In this document: positions 1 through 11,017 of the stretch, piece after piece
How positions within the stretch are numbered: position 1 is the first letter of the stretch
Layout of the letters: every line of letters begins with the position of its first letter
Assembly: GCA_019925095.2 (NCBI GenBank)
Contig: CM034392.1
Coordinates: forward strand, 14,890,387-14,954,386
Source of the DNA: Dendrolimus kikuchii
Taxonomy: Eukaryota; Arthropoda; Insecta; Lepidoptera; Lasiocampidae
DNA length: 64,000 nt
Direction: 5' to 3'
The notes under the pieces: generated by a model
The model's database searches: none
What the model was told of the DNA's origin: nothing
What the model saw: the letters and a program-made list of their open reading frames with translations, nothing else
Translations under genes and position numbers: made by a program

Positions 1-1265
1 GGGCATTCCTAACGTGGAGGGAGGGCGGAGAGGCCGTGGCTTGGGATCGACATGTCCCTTCCCGTCCTATTGTACATGTCGTTGTATTCCTCACAACTTA
101 TTAATTAACTACTTACAGACTATGTTATTTGGTTTTCTATTAGACTCGGGAAAGCAGGAAAAAAAAGACTATTTACGCACGGCAATAGGAGAGCGATACT
201 TTATGGTGTAACAGCTTGTTGTTTCGGAGCCTTATTATATTGAATACCTGGTTTTATGTTTTCATAGTTTATAATTATATGTGAATGTATATCGTATGAT
301 CCTCGGATCTTGGAAAGAAATCTGTGTCATTGACAGTCTGTCTATTTTGTGCTACATCAGGTTAGTGTGGTCCTTTACATCCCATATGCGTTATTACACA
401 ATTATAAAATTTTTTTGTAACTTAAGCGGGATCCGAAAGTGACACTTATCTTTAAGTTGTGGCGGAAAAGTCAGATCCTAACACAACGGATAAAGTATTT
501 TAATTAAATTTTAAAAAGTTTTGTTACTTGATAACAGCGCGAGAGATATTTTTTTATATATATTTTTACCTTAAAGCACTAGTTAAATAAAGTAATTAAC
601 ATAAATTATTGCAAGAAATGTTATATAATATTTTCTTAAGTTTTCGCGACTAGTATACTTAATAAAACTAAGTTTTAAAGGTTTTAAGCGCGGTAATTTA
701 TTTGATTTGTGATTGTTTAAGTGGCAGAAATGTCGGAATAATAGAAATCTTATATGTAATTTAAGTGTACTTATAATAAGATAGAAAATCGTGGTTTAGT
801 CCATATAAAAAAATATATGGTCGTGGTATTTATACGTAAATTACATTATATGTAAATAAAATTTGTTATACAACGATAATGTATTAAGGACATAATATAA
901 ATAGTTGTATGATATAAATCTTTTGCCACTATTTTTTTAAGCAAATAATACAATCGATATCAGCCCTTACTCGAGCAAGGTACTTCTAAATGGCATTTCT
1001 CTATTGAATTAAACGCTACCGAATAAATATTCTCTGTTTTATTCCAAGTAGTTTCAGAATATTTATATGATCGAGACAGGCCACGGACTATTGAGAACAG
1101 TAGTTGATTACCTTTCTTTCACAAAGAATTTTAAACTATCTTATAAATTGATTTTTAATACCCCTACGAAATAATTCTTAGGTAATAAGTTATAAGGAAC
1201 AGGAAAAGCAATAAATGAAATGGTAGGTAAATAAGCAAATATGTTTTAGAAATAACATTATAAGT
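1..1265. other. AT-rich intergenic DNA
   Basis: No coding region, RNA gene or recognisable repeat is supported here. The short open frame at 14-211 is weak and has no family resemblance. The sequence is dominated by A/T runs. Confidence 0.6.
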
Positions 1266-1269
1266 TTGT

Positions 1270-1431
1270 AAATAAAAGAAAATTCATTAAAAATTTTCTG
1301 ACTGGTGCCTAATTCGGGCGAAGGAGCGAGATAATGTAGCCAGGCTGGCTCTATCTAGCTGCATCGCTATACTGATCCATTATCCGAGTTAGGCATCAGT
1401 TAGTAAATTTTTAATAAATTTTCTTTTATTT
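1270..1431. repeat. Foldback (hairpin) MITE-like element
   Basis: Two arms of about 48 bp, 1270-1317 and 1384-1431, are nearly perfect reverse complements with only about four mismatches. They enclose a loop of about 66 bp. The arms run from aaataaaagaaaatt at the outside to gcctaa(t/c)tcgg at the inside. There is no coding capacity. The structure fits a small non-autonomous foldback element. No target-site duplication is certain because the flanks are AT-rich. Confidence 0.6.
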
Positions 1432-1945
1432 AATTTCTAATAAAAAAAAATCAAATACCTATAAAAAAATCATCATAATCGGTTAATTCAGCTTTATTTC
1501 TACATCCTAACGTGGTAACTCGATTCTTCATTCTTCGAAATTATACTATGGTCATCCTTGTTGTATAAAGAAGAAATAAAGAAACGTCTCAACAATCTCA
1601 CTTTATTTATCTTAGTATTGAATAGGCTTAAAAGTACACTAACCCAAGTCATAAAGTCTTCTTAAGCATATTTATATGGTGCATATTATGTATGGATGCT
1701 AGTATTGTGTTTGTTCGTTTAAATTTAAGAACCGGTCCTAAGAGAAATTGTTAACTGTACTTAATCACTTCTTAACCAAAGGCATTACAAAATAATGTGT
1801 ATAAAGACAAAATAATTCGTTATTTGAATATTTTACCTGAAGAAATTAATGTATAAATTGCTTAATTTCAAACTCAGCTCTGTTTAAGTTCAGTATATAA
1901 GCTCTATAAACAATTTTTATTAACGGGAACTGATTTTTTTTAATA

Positions 1946-3203
1946 TTAGGTTGGGGAAAAAGTTTCTTCACATTTTATATAAAAATTCAAAAGGTTTTTT
2001 TATAAAGTTTATTTACATTTGACTAAAGTATGTAGGTGCGTAGATAGGGACGTGATCCCATTGCTATAAAAATTTTGGGACTTCTGATCAAAAAACTGCG
2101 ACAAGTGGTTTTGGCAGTCCTCTCGTGATATTAACCTGACACTGCCTAAGGAATTCTGCAGAGACCGAAACAGGTGAAAATCTGAAGGTGCAAGGTCAGG
2201 ACTATACGGCGGATGCATTAACACCTCCCAGCCAAATTCTCGTAATTTTTTCTGAGCGGCTAAAGATGCGTGAGGTCTAGCGTTATCATGGTGAAAAACC
2301 ACACCCCTTCTGTTGATTAATTCCGGCCGCTTTTTCTCAACTTTTTGCTTTAATCTCATCAGTTGTTCGCAGTACAGTTCAGACTCGATGGTATTGCCTG
2401 GCGGTAACAGCTCATAATGAATAATGCCCTTCCAATCCCACCATACACACAGCATCACCTTGTTGTGAGTTAACCCGGGTTTCGCCACAGTCTGCGAAGC
2501 CTGAGCGGCCTTTGACCACGATCTTTTTCGCACGTTCATGTCGTACGTGATCCACTTTTCATCACCAGTTATCAGCTTCTTCAAAAATGGTTCGGTTTCA
2601 TTACGTCGTAATAAACAATCACAAATGAGTACACGGTTCATTAGGTTTCTTTAAGTGACTTCATGAGGCACCCAAATATCGAACTTTTTTGTGTACCCAG
2701 CTTTTTTCAAATGCGCCAAAACCGTTTTGTGGTCAATTCCTAGTTCTCCAGTTATATCGTAACTACTAATATGCCGATCTTGCTCCACTTTTTCAAAAAT
2801 GGCATCAATTTTGTCCGTTACAGGGCGACCAGAGCGATGTGCATCTTTGATATCAAAATTTCCGGATTGAAAACGCTTAAACCAAATTTGCGCTTCTCTC
2901 ACAGATACTGCATTAGGTCGATAAACATCACAATTTTTTTTCGCGGCTTGTGTTGCATTTTTACCTTTTTTGTAGTAAAATTTTAAAATGTATCGAATTT
3001 TTTCATTAGATTCACTCATTTTAACAATAAGAAAAACAAATGAAAATCACACATTTTCCTAATTTGAATTTGGAATTGTCTTCTTTAAAACTAAAACTTT
3101 TTAATGGATACCAAAACCAGCCACACACAAATGGTATAGCCAAAGAGATCTTATTACAAGTTCATACATACTATATGCGAAAAGATTTTTTCCCCAACCT
3201 ATT
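1946..3203 (-). mobile_element. mariner-family DNA transposon, nearly full length
   Basis: The element is about 1.26 kb. Its terminal inverted repeats begin TTAGGTTGGGGAAAAA at the left and read as the near-complement at the right (ccccaaccta at 3193-3202). TA dinucleotides at 1944-1945 and 3204-3205 are the expected target-site duplication of Tc1/mariner insertions. The single transposase gene lies on the minus strand and is interrupted by one stop codon. Apart from that stop the element looks complete, so it is probably fairly young. Confidence 0.85.
2009..3019 (-). pseudogene. mariner transposase (D,D34D) with one in-frame stop
   Basis: This is a cut-and-paste transposase of about 336 codons. 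The N-terminal half (2651-3019) holds the helix-turn-helix DNA-binding region, with the linker GRPVTD and the WVPHE motif that precedes the catalytic domain. The C-terminal half (2009-2641) holds the catalytic motifs TGDEKW, HHDNARPH and YSPDLAPSDFHLF. The second and third Asp are separated by 34 residues, which is the mariner signature. Both halves are in the same frame; the gene is broken only by TAA at 2648-2650, between the PHE motif and RNLMNR. The second half shows a methionine after the stop only by chance. Unless the stop is polymorphic, the copy cannot make a full transposase. The subfamily is not assigned. Confidence 0.85.
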
Positions 3204-3255
3204 ATATAAGTAGAACTGTGGGAGTGTATCTATCTTATACCTACCTATTACTGCA

Positions 3256-3330
3256 TCAGGCACACGTACACCCACACACACACACCCACACATACCCACA
3301 CACACACACAGAGACACATACACACACATA
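3256..3330. repeat. AC-rich microsatellite
   Basis: An imperfect (CA)n tract, broken by cacc, cata and gaga units. It lies about 50 bp outside the right end of the mariner element. Confidence 0.8.
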
Positions 3331-4381
3331 AATTAAAAACTAGTAAAATAAAGACCTATTAGTTATAATAATATGGTGTTCTATCTATAATCCCTTATAA
3401 GAAAATCCATACTGAGCCTAGTTTACCGTACGCGTACCTACCTATATTGTTTCAACTGTCCATATATTCTTAAGAATAAAATTGTAGACAACAATATTAT
3501 CGACATCTAGTATTATAATAATTTGTATTGGTAAAGATTTGTATTTAATAATAGGTAATAGTGATTTAGTACAGGTTTTGCTCGCAAGACTATATTTCTT
3601 GGTTCACATCGAGGGAAGACGTTATGACCGAAACTTAAATCGTTAGAATCGTACATTTCATCTTACTTTTAGCATTTCAAAAGTTTTTCTTCGATTTATG
3701 ATTTTGTTTTTCTATCATTAAGTACATTTATTATAATTGCTTAATATATTGCAATATTGATTACATTGAGATGACTAAAGTAGGTATTATGACAAAGGAG
3801 GTACTTTTATTTCTTAAAATAACAAATTCATTTACCATTCTATTAAGAGCCGATTTTATCACCAGGTGAATGTAATCTTTGCTTTTTTTTCTTTCATATT
3901 TTCCCCGCTATTTGGGGGCAGCACAGTGCTTTTTCCTTCTATACTTCTCTATTATGGCGTATATGTCTTCTGTCACGCCAAAATTCATCATGTCATCCTA
4001 CACCTTCCTTTTTGGTGGTGGTCACCACCACCTGTACTCTTATCCGACAATCTTTTAGTTTAACTTTATTTTGCCACAAGATATCCATTCTTTCGCATAA
4101 TATGTCCATATAGCCTTAATCTTCTTCTTCTCAATTTTTCAGTCACGGATTCACATACCCTCTTACGTACTCGTTTCTAATTTTCTCTATTCTTGAACCA
4201 CACATATATCTTAACATTCTCATCTCGCATAAAAGTTATTGAATGATAAAATACAACATAAAAAATACGATTGAGTGAATAAAACAGTTGAATTATTTCA
4301 CTTTTATATTCTGTTAGGGTAGGGTTTAATTTAGTACATATGTTATTTTTATCTGCATGGTGATTAAAAAATCGGCTCTTA
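3331..4381. other. AT-rich intergenic DNA
   Basis: No gene or clear repeat was recognised. The open frame at 3866-4063 is low-complexity and rich in Phe and Leu codons from T-rich DNA, so it is not called. Confidence 0.5.
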
Positions 4382-4546
4382 GGCCAATATTAGACGATCA
4401 TTTCTGTCATTCAATTTGGATGAAACAACCAAAGTGATCCATATTAACATAAACCTGAATCATTAGTGCCATAGTATATCTTCGTGTGCTTTCAGTTCTG
4501 TGCCTAATTCAGTTTGGTTGAAAGGGAATCCATCTATTATCAGCAT
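4382..4546. repeat. MITE family A, copy 1
   Basis: One of three dispersed copies with similar ends: (g)ccgatattagacggatca at the left and a reverse-complement-like tgatccgt(c/t)taatattagcat at the right. Shared internal words include tttctgtcttcaatttg near the left end and aattcagtttggttga near the right. This copy is the most diverged at its right end. It has no coding capacity. The others lie at 5920-6071 and 38862-39017. Confidence 0.6.
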
Positions 4547-4642
4547 AAGTTTAAATATATATTGCCTATTTGCAGCAATGTTAATAGGGCAAATTGAATG
4601 TGAATTGTCATCCAGGAACAATAGTTTTACGAGCACCATTTA

Positions 4643-4770
4643 TTTTTATCTATCTATAATATTATAAAATTATAGATAGATAAAAAAAATGTAATAAACA
4701 AACCATTGAATGGACTATACAAACGATCCATCGTTTGTATAGTCTATTCAATTCATCGTGTTCTCCAGAA
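4643..4770. repeat. Three adjacent palindromes
   Basis: Three perfect or near-perfect inverted repeats lie side by side: ttatctatctataat pairing with attatagatagataa (about 4645-4686), attgaatggactatacaaac pairing with gtttgtatagtctattcaat (about 4704-4753), and cgtgttct/agaacacg (about 4757-4775). The third abuts the start of the GC-rich repeat that follows. They may be termini of nested small elements. Confidence 0.6.
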
Positions 4771-4774
4771 CACG

Positions 4775-5510
4775 ATGCAATTTTTTTATGATTTCTTATC
4801 TGTTTGCCTGTTTGTTTAGGATTCATGTAAAAACGACTAAGTCGATTTTGATGCGGTTTTCACTGATTGGCAGCAAATTGTTAGACTTAAAATTTGTGCA
4901 ACTTTTTATCCTGGAATCCCGCGGGAATTTTTCTAGGAATGATTTAAAATAGCCGGATTGAAAAAAAAAATCGAATTCAAACGCAATTTTTTTCACTATA
5001 TAAATAGTAGGTAGATAGAAAATTTTATGCAATAGAATGTGTGGTACGTCTTATCCCCGGAATCCTGCAAGAATTTTCCCGGGAGTGGTTTGAAGTTTTT
5101 CGGGGTGCATAAAAATTTGCTTATTTCGACACAGTTTCACAACACTAAAACGATAGCGTATATTATTTTTTAAATGCGGCGCTACTTTGTGTCCCGGAAA
5201 TCCCGCGGCAGTTTTTCCGGGTATGGTACAAATTTACATTGCACAAATATTAGCTGATTTCGATACGATTTCACCAGAACGATAGCTTAAGTCCTTTTTC
5301 AAGTGATGCGATACTTTGTATTCCGGGAATTCCGCGGGAATTTTCCTGGGATTGTTTTAAAGTGGGTATTATACACAAAAAATTGCTGATTCAGATTCGA
5401 TTGATACTAAAACAATATAATCCAGGACTTTTATATTCCCCGTTATTTCCTAACTGTAGTCCACGTTACCCGTGAAACGTGGACGAAGTTGCGGGCATAT
5501 CCTAGCTATT
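4775..5510 (+). repeat. Four-unit GC-rich interspersed repeat, Helitron-like end
   Basis: Four degenerate units of about 127-145 bp are centred near 4912, 5055, 5192 and 5319. Each carries a core like cccggaatcccgcgggaatt, followed by aaatttgctgatttcgayac and tttcac. The element ends in acgaagttgcgggcatatcc followed by CTAG near 5505, which resembles Helitron 3' ends common in Lepidoptera. Related shorter copies lie at 12670-13005 (same strand) and 46265-46620 (opposite strand). It has no coding capacity. Confidence 0.5.
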
Positions 5511-5919
5511 ATATAAAATGTTTTAATTTAAAAAGTAAAAATACTGGAAAATAATGTTGGCAACATAAGCTTAAATTACCCCAGGAATAACTTCTCAGTC
5601 GTTTTATATTAATATTTCATGAATCTCCAAGGTTTCCCCTGTTCTCTCGGCAAAAGTAGGTTTACACACACCAAGAGAAATCCAATTCGCCGTCTCGTGC
5701 ACACGTGCGCACACAGCCACGCATGACTTGAGGGAAAAATAAAATTTCTCGCTAAGTTTATAATGGGAAAACTTTGAGAACCACTTAATTATGTTAATGT
5801 TTGAAATAAAATTTTTAGAAAACGTTTGTACATTACAAATATTTAATTGAAAATAGTAATAACTATTCATTTGACTGGGTATATATTTTTTTGATTTTGG
5901 CGGCTAAATTTAATGTTAA

Positions 5920-6071
5920 GCCGATATTAGACGGATCATTTCTGTCTTTCATTTCGGATGAATGAACCATAGTGACCATATAAACATAAATTTAAAAACC
6001 TCCGTGTCCTTTCGGTTCGGTGCCTTTCAACTAAATTGATTCAATTTGGTTGATCCGTTTAATATTAGCAT
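5920..6071. repeat. MITE family A, copy 2
   Basis: The best-preserved copy of the three-member family. The left end is gccgatattagacggatcat and the right end ttgatccgtttaatattagc, giving terminal inverted repeats of about 20 bp with few mismatches. The element is about 150 bp with no open frame of note. Confidence 0.65.
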
Positions 6072-8080
6072 TACTGATATTTAAATTTACGTCGGTGTTC
6101 GGAATAAGTGTTAGTGTAATTTGGCTTATATTAGGCAGTTCCCATGGATTGATAAACTAGTTTTTGCATTTATTTTTCGGAATAAAAAGTATCCCTTGTT
6201 TATACTCGATCTATAAGGGACACTTGTGTCCCTAAAGCGGCCGCTCTCGGCGAATCCCTTTTCATATGTGTCTAGATATACCGGTTGGTGTAAGGTATAG
6301 TATTAGGTAGTACTTTATTTTGATACTTATCATATACGTAATACGAAGCTATGCAAGCGGCCATTTTAAGCCCTGTGTCCCTACTAAATTTTGTTTAAAT
6401 CTGCAAAATGTGAAGAAGGCAAAAAGTAATATACACTTAAAGAATTCGAAGCAAATTTTCAGACAGATTAGGAGAGAAAATTCTAATAATGGTCATTTAT
6501 GATTAGGAGCAATAAATAGCATTTTTCTCATTCGTTAAATCTTAAGAATTGTTTTGAAATTACAGACAGGCACTTACTAAAAATTGTTTTGTTTTGTAGT
6601 TAGTATAATAAGTGAATTAGCTATAGTAATTGTCTAGCATGGTCGTGTGGAGTCATGTCGTCTTTATATATGTAGGTATAAGTACAAAATGTAAATTTGT
6701 GAAAAAAATAAAATTGAGGGGTGGTTTCATATTTCAATTATTTCATGCATTTCGAGTTTTTACCACCATTATTTTATCGTAAGCAACATTTTGATCTAAG
6801 TAGGTATATTTGTTGTTGCAAAAGGTTATTTAAACTATCAAATTGTTTTAAGACTTATTTGTAGTTACATTAGATCCTACTGAATCAAAAACTGAGTCTC
6901 AAACAAAACCATAGTTTAAAATACCTTTTGCATCAAAAAATATACTTAAGTCGTTTACGATAAAATGACTGTAAGGGCTCGATTTGATTCGGATATCAAA
7001 CAAATTCAGTGGCCAGGCATGTACGATATCGTAAGACAGGTTCTTAAAAATAATATTAGTGTGTTCAGACTTTTTATTCAAGTAATAGGTGGTGAGAAGT
7101 GAAATTAGAAGTGAGTTAAAGTTAGAAGGGGAACTTTGAATTATGAAGTAGAAAATTTTGAAAACGGTTAAGAATGCTTTCAACCTAAATTCGTTTGAGT
7201 AAGATAATGTGAGTAGTTTTTGAGATATAAGGTTATTTTCAATTATATGTATAAGGTACAAACTCCTTCATTGTGTGTAGACTGATATACATTACACTTA
7301 TATATGTATTAATAAAAAAATCCTATACGTTATAAGAGGTAATTTTCGTACTCAAATTTCGAAGTACCTAATTAATTATAATACCTAATTAAATCCAATC
7401 CAACCTAAACTTGTTAATTTTATAGCTGAATCTTAAGCCAATTCAATAAGTAATTAAACATTTCTCATTGCACAATATTATTTCTTTTTTACTGGACATA
7501 CTTATCCAATTACTTTACGGTATTCTTACCATTTCCGTTACAATATCAAACCTTAAGAGTGGTTGGTAATTAATATTGCGAACTAATCTTAGTTCGTGTT
7601 TCTGAAACACGCTACGTAGGAGTATTAGAAGTAGAGTAAACAAGCAAAGCAAGAGTTCAGCCTTAAATTATTTTCAATTATAATAAAATATGATTCTGGT
7701 ACTGTATGATGTAATCATGTTCATATTTTTATATTGTCTGCATTGTTCTACGGCACGAATATGTATTGAAGTAGGTATATGGCTTCTGTAATTTATTTAC
7801 GACGCCATTTACATTCATTACTCGCGTTTTATTGAATCAGTAATGTTGTAGAACATTGACTTAAACTTTATTATGTCTGTCCAACGATTGCTGCTTTTGG
7901 AATAAAATGAAAACCTATTTGAAATATAGAAATATTATCAAGCTTTGATTTAAATTTTGATCTTTAAAATTATAAAAAACTAGACTTCCACGCGGCTTGG
8001 CTTCTGACGACATCTGATCTGAGTCCTGCAGGAACTATCCCAATTTCCCAAATAAAAATAATTCATGTTATATTTTTTTT
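6072..8080. other. AT-rich intergenic DNA
   Basis: No gene is supported. The only structure I noticed is a short perfect palindrome, agggacac-tt-gtgtccct, at 6216-6233. The open frame at 6899-7261 has no family features and codon use expected from AT-rich noise. Confidence 0.5.
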
Positions 8081-8082
8081 TC

Positions 8083-8372
8083 CTTGCATGAGTTCAGCAG
8101 ACAGGCAGACGATGAAAAGCGATTACCGTCGTCTATAGACATTTGTAACACCAATGGCGCTACTAATGTGATGCCGCTATTTAAAAAGGAGATTGGAACC
8201 TGGCTATTACTGCCGGAACACAACTCAAGGTTGTTAAGGCGGCATACTCTAGACCAGGGGTGGTAGCTATCCAGACGGACAAATACCCTACCACCTGACT
8301 GTGGGTTGTTTTGTTGCCTCTTACGACAGATCGCAAGGCCGCAGTAAATTGTATTCTTTCCTACACGGATAA
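8083..8372 (-). repeat. LINE 3'-UTR/SINE-like repeat B, copy 1
   Basis: One of five copies of a repeat of up to 300 bp recognisable by agttcagcagacaggcagac, cggaacacaactcaaggttg and ctagaccaggggtggtag. A T-run precedes it on the plus strand, so the element reads on the minus strand with a poly-A tail. The copy at 18137-18434 sits directly downstream of a LINE reverse-transcriptase tail, which suggests the family is the 3' UTR of that LINE. This copy and that one stop at the same point (cacggataac), so a SINE is the alternative. Confidence 0.7.
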
Positions 8373-8659
8373 CCAGAAAGTCTATATCTAAAGTATATCG
8401 GTTATCTAAAATACCTGCACTAATCAATCAAATTTCATGATGTAGGTGTTCATTACAAGTCCATTTAATATTTATTAGCACCATGTACTTCTTAGACGAG
8501 CATTTAAAGTTTATTATTCAGTCATATTATCCGATAAATTATTTGTGATATTGTGCTTATACGTATATTGTAAAAATGGTAATAAAAAGTTGAAACATTG
8601 GCTCATTTTCATTTTAATGAAAATATCATTTCCTCCCAAGGAGGTATATCCAAAGTTTA

Positions 8660-8890
8660 CATCCGTCATTTTGCATGGGCCAACGGTCGAGTGGGGGTGG
8701 GTGGTGCGCGGGGCCGCGGCGGGTGGAGCGGCGCCACCCCAGGCCCCGGGCCCCGGGCCCCGGCCCCTCCGCGGGATCGATACGTCATTTGAGCTGGTCG
8801 CCATGGAGACCGCGAACGGAGCGGGGCGGCGCCGCGGCTTCGGGATGGTGGGTGCACGCCACTCCGCGGACTCCGCGAGCCCGAACCAAA
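8660..8890. promoter_or_regulatory. Isolated CpG/GC-rich island
   Basis: About 230 bp of very GC-rich, CpG-rich sequence stands in otherwise AT-rich DNA. The core is a tandem ggccccgg palindromic repeat near 8742-8765. It also contains a cAMP-response-element-like tacgtcatt and gccatggagacc. Open frames run through it in several frames only because GC-rich DNA lacks stops, so none is called. It may mark a promoter or first exon of an unrecognised transcript. Confidence 0.4.
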
Positions 8891-8934
8891 TGAAAAATAG
8901 ATACAACCTTATTCGAGACAAATCTCTCAATTAA

Positions 8935-9869
8935 AAATACATAGATAGCTATATTTATAGACCTTCTTTCCCTTTAAAATTTTATGAAATAAGTTTAAGA
9001 CGTCATAATAAAACTTATATCTGTTTTAACTTAATATTTTAATCACAAATAATCAGGAAGATAAAAATTTATTATTACAATTTTATTATAATATGTGTTT
9101 TATATTATTTATTCATCGATGCAATGGCAAATTGTAATTTGGATTTGCAAGCCGCAGTCACGCGCCGCGCCAGACGGTCGACCCACGTCCGGCCACCGGG
9201 AAATCCTTTTTGTAGTATCGGACTTATTAAGCCGGAGAACTTTTTGTTGTTGTTTGATTGCTAATCAAACCTGTGCAGTCATTTCCATTTTGTTAAGTTT
9301 AATAGTTGAAATAGTTCAATTTGTACAAAAATGGAGAGAATGTACTGGTTGCAATGGACTGTAATTTCCGTTGTTTATCATTTCAATGTTAGATTAAAAG
9401 TAAAAAAACATGTCAATTTATCACAATATTTACTTTGGTTAAAAGATAAGAAAAAAAAACAAAACATTTTGTTCTATGTATAATTTAATGTCAAACTTCC
9501 TAATGTAGATATACTTTTTGTAACTGTCCCTACATCAATCGATAGCTGAAAGATTAGTAATCCATGAAACCTGTTCCTGAATCTAATATTGTGGGTTCAA
9601 ATATTAAGAAAAAGGCAAACTTTTGACAGCTTTTAACTCGCCAGTTTCGGAAGTGAACTAGCTTATTAACTAATGGAAATATAAACGAAGCCTTAAGTAA
9701 AAAAGGTTTAGATTTTTAGTGGGTACTATAGAAATGTTGGTCGATTTTCAGCTATTTTGAATAGACTAACAATTCTGGAAAAAATCTGGTATGTTTGTTA
9801 TATTTTATTACATAGAAGTTGTGTAACAGGGATTTTTAATACCAGTATCAGAGCAGAAAGTCTTAAAAA
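8935..9869. other. Intergenic DNA, no feature recognised
   Basis: AT-rich sequence with one moderately GC-rich patch at 9150-9205. No gene is supported. Confidence 0.5.
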
Positions 9870-9898
9870 AGCGAAGAAGTTTATTCAACTTCTTCGCT
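9870..9898. repeat. Perfect 11-bp hairpin
   Basis: agcgaagaagt pairs with acttcttcgct across a 7-nt loop. It lies just outside the left target-site duplication of the R1-like LINE, so it belongs to the pre-insertion locus. Its function is unknown. Confidence 0.6.
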
Positions 9899-9913
9899 GA
9901 CTACTAAACGGCT

Positions 9914-11017
9914 AAGGGTTGTATGGGTACCGGCATCCTTCGGAGTATAGCACTGTACGGTGCACCCATGTGGATCCACGCCATTAACCGCCACAACAGG
10001 ACTCTGCTGAGGAGAACTCAGTGGACCCTGGCCGTGAGGTCCATTCGGGGATATCGTACGGTGTCATGGACGGCGGCGACACTTTTGGCGGGAGATCCGC
10101 CTTGGGAACTGCAGGCGGACGTGCTTGCCAAGGTTCGACGCTTTCGACAGGATGCCAGAGCTAGGGGTCTGGCATATTGCCGGGCAGATATTGAGACTAT
10201 CAGGACGCGGGAAACCGCGACGATGATCCAAACCTGGCAGACAGATTTAGAATCTACTGAGGCCGGCATTGATACAGTGGAGGTGGTTCGCCACTTCCTA
10301 CTGCAATGGGTCGCGCGGAAACGCGGACTCTGGACCTTTAGGATGACGCAGATACTTACCGGGCACGGGTGCTTCGATAAGTATCTGCATCGGATTGTAG
10401 GGTGTCTGCCTTCCCCACAGTGCCGCGAGTGCGGCGCGCTAGACACTGCGTTTCACACGCTGGTCGAATACGCTGCATGGCAACCTCAGAGGTTCGAGCT
10501 CGAGGCCATTGTAGGCCCGATCGATTCGCTGCGGGGACTGGTTGAGGTTATGCTCCACAGCGACGATCACTGGTCAGCGGTTTCTTCCTTTTGCGAGGCA
10601 GTAATGTCCCGCAAGGAAACCGCTGAGAGAATAAGGGTCAGACCGGCCTCCGCAGAAACAGGTATGCGCACAATCTCCTCCCATGATTCCATCGCAGGGG
10701 TCCGCGCATTGTGGGGATGCGACGGGTCCAGCCTCTGTTGGTCAAGTGGGTCACTCTGCATCCCGGGGTGACCTAAGCTTGCTGCGCGACTGAACAATGG
10801 GTGTAACTTCGCTCGTCATGTCATGTTCTTCCACACAAACGCCTGGTATGGGACGCAGGTTTAGGTTTAGCGGAGTAGTTGGTTCCGCCCAGAGTCTTCG
10901 CACACGCTGCGTGGCGCTTATCGCCGTGGTCCGGTCCCACCCCACAGTCGAGAGGGACTCAGTATGGTACGAAATGTATTCCCCCTGCGCATCAAAAAAA
11001 AAAGGGTTGTATGGGTA
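9914..11017 (+). mobile_element. 5'-truncated R1-like LINE with target-site duplication
   Basis: The insertion is flanked by direct repeats aagggttgtatgggta at 9914-9929 and 11002-11017 (14 bp certain; the leading AA may be part of the A tail). The 3' end is an A-run at about 10994-11003, as expected for target-primed reverse transcription. The body starts abruptly at 9930 in the middle of an ORF2 coding region, so about 1.07 kb of 3' sequence was inserted. Coding sequence ends at 10771, followed by a 3' UTR of about 220 bp. Confidence 0.85.
9930..10771 (+). pseudogene. C-terminal ORF2 remnant of an R1-clade retrotransposon
   Basis: The open frame encodes about 280 residues of the region after the reverse-transcriptase palm. 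SIALYGAPMW is the typical post-RT motif, and RSIRGYRTVSWTAA and GDPPWELQA are characteristic of R1/TRAS-type ORF2 proteins. A zinc knuckle follows (CLPSPQCREC then HTLVEYAAW), where the last Cys expected of CCHC is Tyr. The apparent ATG at 9923 lies inside the target-site duplication and is not a real start. With no endonuclease or RT palm, the copy is dead on arrival. The frame is still open over most of its length. Confidence 0.8.

Noticed and set aside
3256..3330. Possible CRISPR-like or telomeric array
   Set aside because: Simple CA repeat without spacers; not TTAGG telomeric repeat.
8514..8934. Five overlapping open frames on both strands of the GC island
   Set aside because: Stop codons are rare in GC-rich DNA. 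No frame shows domain features or splice support.
9923..9929. ATG start of the 282-codon frame
   Set aside because: It lies in the target-site duplication (host DNA), so it is not the start of the retrotransposon protein.
9930..11001. Site-specific rDNA insertion of R1
   Set aside because: Flanking sequence does not look like 28S rDNA, and the flank contains a local hairpin instead.
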